DNA of 64,000 nucleotides from UBA2336 sp965227265 (GTDB taxonomy: Bacteria; Bacteroidota; Bacteroidia; Cytophagales; Cyclobacteriaceae): assembly GCA_965227265.1 (NCBI GenBank), contig OZ245738.1:1798001-1862000 (forward strand), written 5' to 3'. A program made the position numbers and the translations under genes. Below are positions 49,466-57,918 of the stretch, in pieces. The notes below the pieces were generated by a model. It searched no databases. It saw only the letters and a list, made by a program, of their open reading frames with translations, and was not told where the DNA came from. Each line of letters starts with the position of its first letter. The first letter of the stretch is position 1.

Positions 49466-50092
49466 ATGGAATTCAGTCTTACCATTGCCATTATCGTTAT
49501 CACTGCTGCCGTAAGCTTATATACCATGAACCAGCCTGAAGTTCTATACAAGCTTATGCTGAACCCCTACATGGTAACGCATCGCGGCCAATATTACCGG
49601 GTTCTTACTTCCGGATTTATTCATAAAGATTATGCGCACCTGATCTTTAATATGCTTTCTCTTTATTTTTTCGGACCAAATCTTGAATATATTTTTAGTC
49701 AGATATTTGGAGCTGCCGGATCAATTTATTTTGTTGCCTTATATATTCTGGGCGTTATCGTTTCTGACATTCCAACGTTGATCAAGCATAGAAACAATCC
49801 GGGATACAATTCATTGGGAGCATCCGGGGCGGTATCCGCGGTTATTTTTGCATGTATTCTATTTGCTCCTCTCCAGGATCTTTATCTCTACTTCGCCATT
49901 CCTATTAAAGGATTTATTTTTGCTGCGATTTATCTCGTTTATTCGTACATCAGCTCAAAGAGATCGCGCGATGGTATTAATCACGATGCCCACTTATACG
50001 GAGCGCTTTTTGGAGTTTTGTTTTGTATCGTGCTGTACCCGGATTCAATTCGGATATTTATTGAGCAAATTTCTTCCTGGAGAATATTTTAA
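49466..50092 (+). CDS. Rhomboid-family intramembrane serine protease
   Basis: The 208-residue protein has about six TM helices. The catalytic pair is Ser120 in LGASGAVSA and His176 in DAHLYGALFG; the oxyanion His/Asn are in DYAHLIFNM (His58, Asn62). Rhomboids cut TM substrates within the membrane. It ends 3 bases before the DUF1624 gene, which suggests co-transcription. The substrate is unknown. Confidence 0.9.
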   Translation: MEFSLTIAIIVITAAVSLYTMNQPEVLYKLMLNPYMVTHRGQYYRVLTSGFIHKDYAHLIFNMLSLYFFGPNLEYIFSQIFGAAGSIYFVALYILGVIVSDIPTLIKHRNNPGYNSLGASGAVSAVIFACILFAPLQDLYLYFAIPIKGFIFAAIYLVYSYISSKRSRDGINHDAHLYGALFGVLFCIVLYPDSIRIFIEQISSWRIF

Positions 50093-50095
50093 GAT

Positions 50096-51295
50096 ATGAG
50101 TACTGAACTCAGCACTTCTCTCACACAAAAAGAAAGGATTACATCCATTGACATGATGCGTGGCATCGTGATGATCATTATGGCGCTTGATCATACCCGC
50201 GAATTCTTTCATGTGGACGCACAACTCGCTAATCCTACTGACCTTTCGCAAACAACAACAATACTATTCTTCACGCGATGGATCACGCATTTCTGCGCAC
50301 CAACATTCGTTTTTCTATCCGGGCTCTCAGCAGGACTTTCCCTAAAACGGAAAACTAAGAAAGAGCTTTCGTGGTTTTTATTTACCCGCGGGTTTTGGCT
50401 CGTTATTATAGAGGTAGTCGTGATGCGCTTCGGCTTTACCTTTAATCTGTATTACGATGTAATATTTTTCGAAGTGATTTATACACTTGGTGCTTCGATG
50501 ATGGTTTTATCATTACTGGTTTACCTGCCACAGAAAATTGTTTTAGGTATTGGGCTCGTGCTCATCTTCGGCCACGATGCATTAAACTCTATTCAACTCA
50601 CACCTCAGGATTCGGGCTATACCCTGTGGACACTACTTCAGCGCCCTGGATTTGTCGGTTTCGATGAAACGCATGGAGCGTTTGTCAGCTATCCATTAAT
50701 TCCCTGGTTGGGAATAATGCTTGCCGGATTTGGCGTTGCAAAACTCTACACAAATTACACGACTGAAAGAAGAGAAAATATTTTACGGTACAGTGGTCTT
50801 ACTGCAATTGCTTTATTCATCATTATCCGGTTCACGAATGTTCTTGCTCCGTTGGATGCATGGTCGGTACAGGAAAATGCGTGGTTTACATTTTTAAGTT
50901 TTATAAACTGTACTAAATATCCGGTAACGTTGTTGTTCACTCTTATGATACTGGGACCCGTATTAATAATTCTGTCATTCATAGAACGATCAAACGGATG
51001 GATTGCCGAAAAGACCACTGTGATTGGACGAGTTCCCTTGTTTTACTTCATCGTTCATTTTTATCTGCTTCACATCGCAGCGCTTGTTACCCATCTGATC
51101 ATTTCAGGAAAGTCGATTACTGAAATTGATTTTCATCTTTCAGCAGGGTTGGGTGGAATAGCGCCCGGAGTAGGTTATTCATTAATCTGGACATATATCG
51201 TTTGGATAGCACTAATCATCCTTCTATACCCTGTTTGCAGATGGTACAATAACTACAAGAGCAAGCACGCACATTGGTGGCTCAGCTATTTATAG
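50096..51295 (+). CDS. DUF1624/HGSNAT-like acyltransferase membrane protein
   Basis: The 399-residue multi-pass protein starts with RITSIDMMRGIVMIIMALDHTREFFH, a pattern like the DUF1624 and heparan-alpha-glucosaminide N-acetyltransferase families (His in DHTREFF). It has about ten TM helices. Such proteins may acetylate glycans across the membrane; a specific substrate is unknown. It starts 3 bases after the rhomboid gene. Confidence 0.85.
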   Translation: MSTELSTSLTQKERITSIDMMRGIVMIIMALDHTREFFHVDAQLANPTDLSQTTTILFFTRWITHFCAPTFVFLSGLSAGLSLKRKTKKELSWFLFTRGFWLVIIEVVVMRFGFTFNLYYDVIFFEVIYTLGASMMVLSLLVYLPQKIVLGIGLVLIFGHDALNSIQLTPQDSGYTLWTLLQRPGFVGFDETHGAFVSYPLIPWLGIMLAGFGVAKLYTNYTTERRENILRYSGLTAIALFIIIRFTNVLAPLDAWSVQENAWFTFLSFINCTKYPVTLLFTLMILGPVLIILSFIERSNGWIAEKTTVIGRVPLFYFIVHFYLLHIAALVTHLIISGKSITEIDFHLSAGLGGIAPGVGYSLIWTYIVWIALIILLYPVCRWYNNYKSKHAHWWLSYL

Positions 51296-51397
51296 TGGGT
51301 ATAATTTTCCCCAGTTAATTCCAATTCAGGCTAAAACAGAAAGAATTTAGCTGGCATTTCAATTGACATCGAGAGGACAGGCTTAAATCCCTCCTCC

Positions 51398-52714
51398 TTG
51401 AAAACACTTTTACAACGCTCCGTCATCATTTTATTCAGCGCATTGCTCCTGCTATTGGCAGCATTTAGCGCCTATCGCGTATATGATCTTTCTAATGAAC
51501 GTGCGGAGATCAAACGTGATTACAGTCTGATTAATAACATCTCCTATGGTTTATTATCAGTCAATGCCTGGCGCGATCACATGGTGCGCGTTGTCACACA
51601 TCGGATTGATGACTTTGAGTTTACGCCTGAACAGGAAGTTGCATTAAAAACAGAAATTTCTGAAGTTCTCCACGCTGTTATTAACAAAGCCGACAGCATG
51701 GTAAATGCCAAGCAAAAGACTTTCAAAGGAAAGATCCGAAAAGTCGCTGTTAAAGCTCTCTATAATGAAGATAAGCTGCACAAAAAGGTTCCCGAATTTG
51801 CAGAAACCATCCTGAAAGAAGTTACCAATAAGAAAAATAAAGAGAGACTAAAATTTCTGATCCAAAGTAAGCTTGAACAGTTTGGATCAGTGACATACGA
51901 CAGTGTAAATGACGTTAATCGTGTACAGTCAATACTTACAAAATACAATGCATCCAGTTTGGAAGAATTTAACCAGCGCAGTGAATTATTTCTGAGTGGA
52001 CTTCAAGATTCAGCATACTTCTTCATGTTCGTAATTCTCGGTGTAATGATTGCTTTTTTGGTGATGTGGTGGCTTGTAAGGAATTCGAAAGTTTATCACA
52101 CTCCGTTATTTACGATGTCTGTTATTCTCGCACTAATCGTATTATTTGCAGGGGTAACTTCTCCTATGATTGAAATTGATGCGCGGATTAAAGAGCTAAC
52201 GTTTTACTTAATTGGCGAACCGATTGAATTTAAAGATCAGGTAATCTTCTTTCAAAGCAAAAGCATCGTAGATGTAGTTACAATTTTATTGAAGACCGGC
52301 AAATATGATTCGATCATTGTCGGACTTCTTATTATGGTGTTCAGCGTTCTCTTCCCGATGGCTAAAATTCTTTCAACAAAATTATACCTACTTGGAAAAA
52401 CCAAGTGGAGAGATAATAAAGTTATCAAGTTCTTCGCTTTTAAATCGGGCAAGTGGAGCATGGCCGATGTTTATGTGATCGCAATTTTTATGGCGTACAT
52501 CGGATTTAAAGGAATTCTCGACAACCAGATTAAAGGACTTACGATGCAAACCGATTCGCTTGTAAGTCTATCCACGAGCGAAACTTCTTTGCAACCCGGA
52601 TTTGTGCTGTTTGTAGGATTTGTATTGTTTAGTCTTGTCCTTTCAGAGGTATTAGGAAGAATTACTACGCACGAAGAAAAGGAAAAGCCAACAACTACCC
52701 CTGCTTTAGATTAG
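51398..52714 (+). CDS. Paraquat-inducible protein A-like, with extracytoplasmic domain
   Basis: The 438-residue protein starts with TTG and has a TM helix at 8-27, an extracytoplasmic helical domain of about 180 residues (EFTPEQEVALKTEI, ADSMVNAKQ, KYNASSLEEFNQRS), and then four TM helices (from ~205) with the PqiA core GLLIMVFSVLFPMAKIL, KWSMADVYVIAIFMAYIGFK. PqiA proteins are part of lipid-transport systems with MCE proteins, but no MCE gene is here. The zinc ribbons of PqiA are absent. It overlaps the convergent pirin gene by 20 bases. Confidence 0.82.
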   Translation: MKTLLQRSVIILFSALLLLLAAFSAYRVYDLSNERAEIKRDYSLINNISYGLLSVNAWRDHMVRVVTHRIDDFEFTPEQEVALKTEISEVLHAVINKADSMVNAKQKTFKGKIRKVAVKALYNEDKLHKKVPEFAETILKEVTNKKNKERLKFLIQSKLEQFGSVTYDSVNDVNRVQSILTKYNASSLEEFNQRSELFLSGLQDSAYFFMFVILGVMIAFLVMWWLVRNSKVYHTPLFTMSVILALIVLFAGVTSPMIEIDARIKELTFYLIGEPIEFKDQVIFFQSKSIVDVVTILLKTGKYDSIIVGLLIMVFSVLFPMAKILSTKLYLLGKTKWRDNKVIKFFAFKSGKWSMADVYVIAIFMAYIGFKGILDNQIKGLTMQTDSLVSLSTSETSLQPGFVLFVGFVLFSLVLSEVLGRITTHEEKEKPTTTPALD

Positions 52715-53588
52715 GCGGCTGAAGTGGTAAGGGAATGAACTCCGTTTCGCCTTTGATTTTCGGAAACTTTTGTTCACTCCAACGGGTCTTGGCGACTTCT
52801 ATTCTTTCCTTTGTTGTGGCTACAAAATTCCAGTAGATAAAACGCTCTTCGGGAAAAGGCTCCCCTCCAAAAATATAAATCGTTGTGTTTGCTTCAATTG
52901 TAAATTCGCAAAGTGATTTTTCCTTTGCTACGAGAATACGTTTGGGTTCATAGGTATTGCCATCGTTCGTTAAGCTTCCTTCCAAAATATAAATCGCAAC
53001 CTCCCCAAACAACTTGTGCTTGATCGATACGGATTTGTCAGAGGTATTTTTGATCTCGATTAAAAACAACTTACTATAAACAGGAACCGGAGATTTTCTT
53101 TCAAATGCCTCGCCCGCAATCAATTTATACTGCACACCTTCTTTCTCCCAAACTGGAAGCTCAACTTCAGTAGCATGAAAAAATTCTGGCTTCATATCTT
53201 CCAACTCCTTGGGCAAGGCAACCCAGATTTGTAAACCATGCAAGGATTTGTCGGATGAACGCAAGTATTCAGGTGTACGCTCAGAGTGAACGATACCGCT
53301 TCCGGCCGTCATCCAATTCACCTGACCGGGTTTGATCTCCATTTCAGTACCCAAATTATCGCGGTGCATGATACTGCCTTCAAAAAGATACGTTAATGTC
53401 GATAAACCAATATGCGGATGTGGGCCGATATCAATATTCTGGTACTGATTCATTTTTGCCGGACCCATATGGTCTATAAAAATAAATGGGCCAACCATCC
53501 GCTTACCGCGAAAAGGCAAAAGTCTTCCTACTAAAAAGTTACCGATATCGGCAGGGCGTTCTTCAATAATGAGATTGATGTTTGACAT
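52695..53588 (-). CDS. Pirin-family protein
   Basis: The 297-residue bicupin carries the metal-binding motifs IDHMGPAKM, GPHPHIGLSTLTYLFEG and MHRDNLG (His and Glu ligands), then MTAGSGIVHSERTPE. Pirins bind iron and act as quercetinases or redox-sensitive regulators. The ATG at 53588 gives the family N-terminus SNINLIIEERPADIG; an earlier ATG at 53666 would overlap cydB. It follows cydB by one base and may be co-transcribed with the cyd operon. Confidence 0.9.
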   Translation of the reverse strand: MSNINLIIEERPADIGNFLVGRLLPFRGKRMVGPFIFIDHMGPAKMNQYQNIDIGPHPHIGLSTLTYLFEGSIMHRDNLGTEMEIKPGQVNWMTAGSGIVHSERTPEYLRSSDKSLHGLQIWVALPKELEDMKPEFFHATEVELPVWEKEGVQYKLIAGEAFERKSPVPVYSKLFLIEIKNTSDKSVSIKHKLFGEVAIYILEGSLTNDGNTYEPKRILVAKEKSLCEFTIEANTTIYIFGGEPFPEERFIYWNFVATTKERIEVAKTRWSEQKFPKIKGETEFIPLPLQPPNLKQG

Positions 53589-53589
53589 A

Positions 53590-54603
53590 CTAATCGTGAG
53601 GATACTCTTTATGCTTGAACTTATAATACAAATAGAATAATGCTGGAATAATGAATATAGTTCCAATCAGCAGCGCCCAACCCAGTGCATTAATTGTTTG
53701 CATGGTTGCATGATGATCCAGTAAGGTTAGGTTCATGCCATTCTTCACGACAATGAAATCAGGAAAGTGCGCGTAACCAATGGCCAACAAAATCATCGTT
53801 ACCTGAAAGCCTGCCAACAACCGGATAATGATCGCGTTGCCGGAATAAATCAAAATCCACAATACAATTAGCGATGCGGTAGCGGCAAGAACAGCAATCA
53901 ATCCAACAGAGGTTCCGAAAATCCAATTCGTTAATGGGATATTATCAATCCATGCTGTAATAAAAACGTATAATCCGCTTGCGACTGCAGCGATGTTCAT
54001 GTGTTTTGCTTTATTGATGAAGCGTTTTCGGTCATCCGGGTTATCGGTTTCGCCAATGAGGTAAACGGAAGCCAAAAATCCGCAAAGTGCAACCACGAAG
54101 AATCCCACACCAACACAAAACCAATTCAACCAGCTAAAGATATAAACGTCAGCAAATGTGCTAGCTGCGTGATCAATTCGACCAGAAATTACGCTTCCGG
54201 CAATAATGCCTAAGAAAAGAGGTGTGATGAAGCTTGAGACAAAATAAATGCGGTTATAAACGTGTTGCATATCATCCTTCACCGCATCATAATGTCGGAA
54301 CACAAATGCAGTACCACGTGCAATAATTCCAATGAGCATGATGATGAGTGGAATATGTAAGTAAACCGACATCTCCGCATAGATTAACGGATACGCAACA
54401 AATAAAATCACAATGGCAATGATAAGCCACATGTGATTTGCTTCCCAGATTGGTCCAATGGCGCGATAAAGTGTATCACGCGTTCGGTCTTTATTTTTTG
54501 CGGAAGTAAATAATTCAATAATTCCAGCACCGAAATCTGCCCCGCCCAATACAACATAAAGAAGTATCGAAAGAAAAAGATATGCAATCACAACGTATTC
54601 CAT
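53590..54603 (-). CDS. cydB: Cytochrome bd ubiquinol oxidase subunit II
   Basis: The 337-residue membrane subunit of the bd oxidase has the family start LLYVVLGGADFGAGIIELF, the WEANHMWLI motif and nine TM helices. It pairs with CydA to reduce oxygen at low concentration with quinol electrons. The start overlaps the cydA stop by one base (TGATG). Confidence 0.95.
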   Translation of the reverse strand: MEYVVIAYLFLSILLYVVLGGADFGAGIIELFTSAKNKDRTRDTLYRAIGPIWEANHMWLIIAIVILFVAYPLIYAEMSVYLHIPLIIMLIGIIARGTAFVFRHYDAVKDDMQHVYNRIYFVSSFITPLFLGIIAGSVISGRIDHAASTFADVYIFSWLNWFCVGVGFFVVALCGFLASVYLIGETDNPDDRKRFINKAKHMNIAAVASGLYVFITAWIDNIPLTNWIFGTSVGLIAVLAATASLIVLWILIYSGNAIIIRLLAGFQVTMILLAIGYAHFPDFIVVKNGMNLTLLDHHATMQTINALGWALLIGTIFIIPALFYLYYKFKHKEYPHD

Positions 54604-55934
54604 CAGTCGAGCATGGATTGAGTAGCCTCTTTCTTATCGTACAGAACAGGAACCATTTCAATTTGGCGTCTTAATAAAAAGATTACCGCGGCTGTAAGTG
54701 AAATGTAAATGGCTGTAAACATGTAAAACGAATAGGCAATGCCCGGCATGGGTGTAACGGCATCAGCTGTACGCATAACATTATAGATAATCCACGGCTG
54801 GCGCCCTACTTCCGTTACTGTCCATCCTGCTTCTACTGCAATAAAACCAAGTGGTGTTGCGATGATGAACAATTTTAAAAACCATTTCTTATCGTACCAG
54901 CTTCGCTTTTTCAAAGAAATAAAATAAATCACAGCCAGCAGCATCAGAAAACTTCCAATGCCAACCATAATCTGAAACGCAAAGTGCGTTACCATCACAG
55001 GTGGATGATTTTCTTTGGGGATTTTATCCAGCCCAATAACTTCATGCTTAAAATCTCCATGTGCGAGAAAGCTAAGCATGCCTGGCAATTCTATTTTATG
55101 CTTAACGGTTTGTGTTTCTTCATCCGGAATTCCTCCAATGATTAGAGATGCAGCTTCTTCTGTTTTAAAATGCGCTTCCATTGCTGCAAGTTTGGCAGGT
55201 TGACGTTTCGCAACATCCTTAGCCGAAATATCTCCGCTGATTGGTTGTAGAAACGCGGCTATGGCTCCAAATACAATCGCAATTTTAAAAGCCTTCAAAT
55301 GAAACACTTCATTCTTTTTCCGGAGAATCATAAGTGCATGAATTCCGGCAACAGCAAATCCGGTAGCTGCAAACGCGGCCAGTGTCATGTGCAAAGCTTG
55401 TGAAAACCACGCATCATTGAACATGGCTTTGATGGGATCGATGTTCAGGTATTCACCATTTACATAGTCAAACCCACTCGGACTATTCATCCAGGCATTT
55501 GCAGCTACAACCAATATACCCGAAGCAAGTCCGCTTACGCCTACCACAACCCCGGTAAACCAGTGAAACCATTTGTTCAACTTATCCCAGCCGTAAAGAA
55601 AAAAGCCGAGCGCAATTGCCTCGATGAAAAAAGCCGTGCCTTCAAGCGAAAATGGCATCCCGAAAATCGGTCCGGCATGTTTCATAAAGCCCGGCCAAAG
55701 CAAACCTAGTTCAAATGAGAGAACTGTTCCAGATACCGCACCGGTTGCAAAAAAGATCGCTACGCCTTTACTCCAGGCCTTTGTGATGTTCCGATACGTA
55801 ATGTCTTTGGTAACGAGCCATTTGTAATGTGCAATGGCCATAAAAAACGGCATCACCATGCCAATGCAGGCATAGATGATATGAAAGCCTAAGGATAATG
55901 CCATCTGCGATCGTGCAGCAAGAAAGTCATCCAT
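54603..55934 (-). CDS. cydA: Cytochrome bd ubiquinol oxidase subunit I
   Basis: The 443-residue catalytic subunit binds hemes b558, b595 and d. ATG 55934 gives MDDFLAARSQMALSLGFHII, with the conserved His ligand (His18, b595 axial ligand by alignment) in place; 55982 would add 16 odd residues. Also seen are LPGMLSFLAHGDFKHEV for the Q-loop and GRQPWIIY (GRQPW motif). The Q-loop is the short type. It is followed by cydB without a gap. CydX was not found. Confidence 0.95.
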   Translation of the reverse strand: MDDFLAARSQMALSLGFHIIYACIGMVMPFFMAIAHYKWLVTKDITYRNITKAWSKGVAIFFATGAVSGTVLSFELGLLWPGFMKHAGPIFGMPFSLEGTAFFIEAIALGFFLYGWDKLNKWFHWFTGVVVGVSGLASGILVVAANAWMNSPSGFDYVNGEYLNIDPIKAMFNDAWFSQALHMTLAAFAATGFAVAGIHALMILRKKNEVFHLKAFKIAIVFGAIAAFLQPISGDISAKDVAKRQPAKLAAMEAHFKTEEAASLIIGGIPDEETQTVKHKIELPGMLSFLAHGDFKHEVIGLDKIPKENHPPVMVTHFAFQIMVGIGSFLMLLAVIYFISLKKRSWYDKKWFLKLFIIATPLGFIAVEAGWTVTEVGRQPWIIYNVMRTADAVTPMPGIAYSFYMFTAIYISLTAAVIFLLRRQIEMVPVLYDKKEATQSMLD

Positions 55935-56024
55935 AAAACGGCAGCTGGGTGCGGACAAATATAGGTGCTGAACGTTTGTCATTCAGGAATTTCCCGAATA
56001 AATCTGCGCAAACGTTAGCTGTTT

Positions 56025-56333
56025 TTAATCCTGAAAGTAAGGCACGAGAAATGCGATCAACTGGCTTAAAAAATACACCGCGGAAAACGCGATGAGTATC
56101 TTAATAAACCGGGAGAAATGAAAGTTTCTTCTGGCTGGCCAAGTAAGAGCAAGAATGATTCCCGACACTATCATGTTAAGCGCCAGGTAAGCTCCAAAGA
56201 AAATAAGAAAAGTTGTGATCGGAGGCCAGGACGTTTGGTACGTTGTTAATGCTGCCTGGAACAGGATGAGCAGTAAAAAGCCACCCCAATACTGCTTGTA
56301 ATCTCTAAACCAGTGTTTTATTTCGTCAATCAT
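56025..56333 (-). CDS. Small membrane protein of unknown function
   Basis: The 102-residue protein has three hydrophobic segments (about 16-36, 41-66 and 78-100) and starts MIDEIKHWFRDYKQYWGG; the ATG at 56333 is chosen because the 56357 extension (AYLCDWG) is not family-like. I do not recognise a domain. It is 90 bases upstream of cydA in the same direction and next to the divergent MerR-type regulator. Confidence 0.65.
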   Translation of the reverse strand: MIDEIKHWFRDYKQYWGGFLLLILFQAALTTYQTSWPPITTFLIFFGAYLALNMIVSGIILALTWPARRNFHFSRFIKILIAFSAVYFLSQLIAFLVPYFQD

Positions 56334-56381
56334 ACCCCAATCACAAAGATAAGCCATACGAATGGGCTTGTAAAGTTTTTA

Positions 56382-56397
56382 AACAATTCCGATTGTT
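56382..56397. promoter_or_regulatory. Inverted repeat AACAAT-tccg-ATTGTT upstream of the MerR/B12 gene
   Basis: It lies between the small membrane protein gene (-) and the regulator (+), 25 bases ahead of the regulator's GTG. It overlaps the octamer TTAAACAA (56379-56386), which is also found twice in the next promoter region, so autoregulation by the MerR-type protein is plausible. Confidence 0.45.
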
Positions 56398-56422
56398 GTG
56401 TGTTTTATACAAAAATCAATGC

Positions 56423-57298
56423 GTGGGCACCTACTCTATTAAAGAGCTTGAAAAACTTTCCGGGATAAAGGCCCACACAATCCGCATTTGGGAGAAACGC
56501 CATAATATCATCCGACCCGAGCGCACGGCTACCAACATCCGGTTCTATTCCGATGAAGATCTGAAAAAGATTATCAACGTTTCGATGTTGAATAATCATG
56601 GTGTGAAGATTTCTAAAATCGCGGACATGTCGTTCGAGGAAATCAACCGGAAGATACTCGACATGACTTCTTCACAAACAACAGCCTCGGGTTACATCGA
56701 GCAACTGGTTGTAGCGATGGTTGATATGGAAGAAGAACGTTTCGAGAAAACGGTTAGTCTGCTCGTTCGCAAATTCGGATTTGAACGCACGATCACCGAG
56801 GCGATTTATCCCTTTCTGGAGAAAATCGGGATACTTTGGCAAACCAAAAACATCACTCCTGCGCAGGAGCATTTTATTTCGAACCTGATCCGCCAAAAGA
56901 TTATCTCTGCTATTGATGCGTTACCGCTTGCATCTGATAGCGAAAAGAAAATCCTCCTTTTTCTTCCCGAACATGAATTGCATGAAATCGGGTTGCTTTT
57001 TAATTATTACCTGGTAAAACAAGCAGGATTTAAAGTTTATTACCTCGGTCAAAATGTTCCCAATGAGGATCTAGTTAGAATAGTGGCCATCCATAATCCT
57101 CAAACACTTGTTACATCCATTATTGCCCCATTAAGTGGTGGAACCCCAGCGTATTTATCTCGTTTGTCCAGTCAATTCCCCAAACAACAAATTCTTGTTT
57201 CGGGTATACAGGTAGCTGATCTGCCCGCAAAAGCTTTACAGAATGTAAAACCATTTAGTAACGCATTGAAATTCAAAGAGTTGATAAGCCAACTCTAA
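56423..57298 (+). CDS. CarH/LitR-like MerR regulator with B12-binding photosensor domain
   Basis: The 291-residue regulator has an N-terminal MerR winged helix (YSIKELEKLSGIKAHTIRIW), a helical linker and a cobalamin-binding half. The family motif Wx9EH is exact: Trp139 then Glu149-His150 (WQTKNITPAQEH). The ExHxxG motif appears as ELHEIG (His187), the expected lower ligand of AdoCbl. In CarH, AdoCbl tetramers bind DNA in the dark and light disrupts them. The GTG at 56423 is chosen because family N-termini begin near MAYSIK; a TTG at 56393 would add ten residues. It precedes the ECF sigma/carotenoid run. Confidence 0.85.
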   Translation: MGTYSIKELEKLSGIKAHTIRIWEKRHNIIRPERTATNIRFYSDEDLKKIINVSMLNNHGVKISKIADMSFEEINRKILDMTSSQTTASGYIEQLVVAMVDMEEERFEKTVSLLVRKFGFERTITEAIYPFLEKIGILWQTKNITPAQEHFISNLIRQKIISAIDALPLASDSEKKILLFLPEHELHEIGLLFNYYLVKQAGFKVYYLGQNVPNEDLVRIVAIHNPQTLVTSIIAPLSGGTPAYLSRLSSQFPKQQILVSGIQVADLPAKALQNVKPFSNALKFKELISQL

Positions 57299-57361
57299 GC
57301 TTCCATTTTATTTCAGGCATTTCATCGAAAACAACTCAAAATCTGTTTTTTGGACTATAAT

Positions 57362-57393
57362 TTGTTTAACATTTTCATAGATTTGTTAAACAA
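57362..57393. promoter_or_regulatory. Candidate CarH-like operator before the ECF sigma/crt operon
   Basis: TTGTTTAAC (57362-57370) and GTTAAACAA (57385-57393) form a perfect 9-bp inverted repeat with a 14-bp spacer. The right arm overlaps TAGATTTG (57378-57385), which fits the Bacteroidota -7 consensus TAnnTTTG, so a bound repressor would block the promoter. The -33 element is less clear (TTTG at 57349-57352 gives a spacer of 25, longer than usual). The sigma-factor ATG is at 57403. Confidence 0.6.
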
Positions 57394-57402
57394 AATTCCA
57401 CT

Positions 57403-57903
57403 ATGACAGCGCTTGAATTCACCCATCAGCTTTCCGGTCTCAGACCAACTTTATATACGTTCACGCGCAGGTTTACTTCTAACCGCGATGAATCGCTTGA
57501 TCTAGTTCAGGATACTTTATTGAAAGCATTATCGTATCGCGACAAGTTTCGGGAGAACACAAATCTCAAAGGGTGGTTGTTTACGATCATGCGCAATACC
57601 TTCATCAATAATTATCGCAAGGAAAAGCGTGCAATGACATCGGTGGACAATACAAAAGAATTGTACTTCCTAAATGTCGAAGACAAACACACATTCAATA
57701 AGCCTGAAAGAACATTTGAGTACAACGATATATTGAAGCATGTAAATTCTATACCACAGGATTTATTGGAACCATTCACCTTACACACAAATGGTTTTAA
57801 ATATCATGAGATTGCCGAAAGCCTTACGCTTCCAATTGGAACGGTAAAAAATCGCATTTTTCATGCACGAAAAGAGATTCAAAAACGGTTGACCGGATAT
57901 TAA
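57403..57903 (+). CDS. ECF-type RNA polymerase sigma factor
   Basis: The 166-residue sigma-70 family protein has only regions 2 and 4: region 2 at about 20-85 (SLDLVQDTLLKALSYRDKF, LKGWLFTIMRNTFINNYRK) and region 4 at about 115-160 (DLLEPFTLHTNGFKYHEIAE then PIGTVKNRIFHARK). No anti-sigma gene is adjacent, as is usual for the light-inducible LitS-type units under CarH/LitR control. It is first in the carotenoid run, 16 bases before crtI. It may act on the crt operon itself or on other light-induced genes. Confidence 0.92.
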   Translation: MTALEFTHQLSGLRPTLYTFTRRFTSNRDESLDLVQDTLLKALSYRDKFRENTNLKGWLFTIMRNTFINNYRKEKRAMTSVDNTKELYFLNVEDKHTFNKPERTFEYNDILKHVNSIPQDLLEPFTLHTNGFKYHEIAESLTLPIGTVKNRIFHARKEIQKRLTGY

Positions 57904-57918
57904 GTATCTTAATACCGC

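Noticed and set aside
55935..55982. Longer cydA N-terminus
   Set aside because: The extra 16 residues do not belong to CydA; MDDFLAARSQMALSLGF is the family start.
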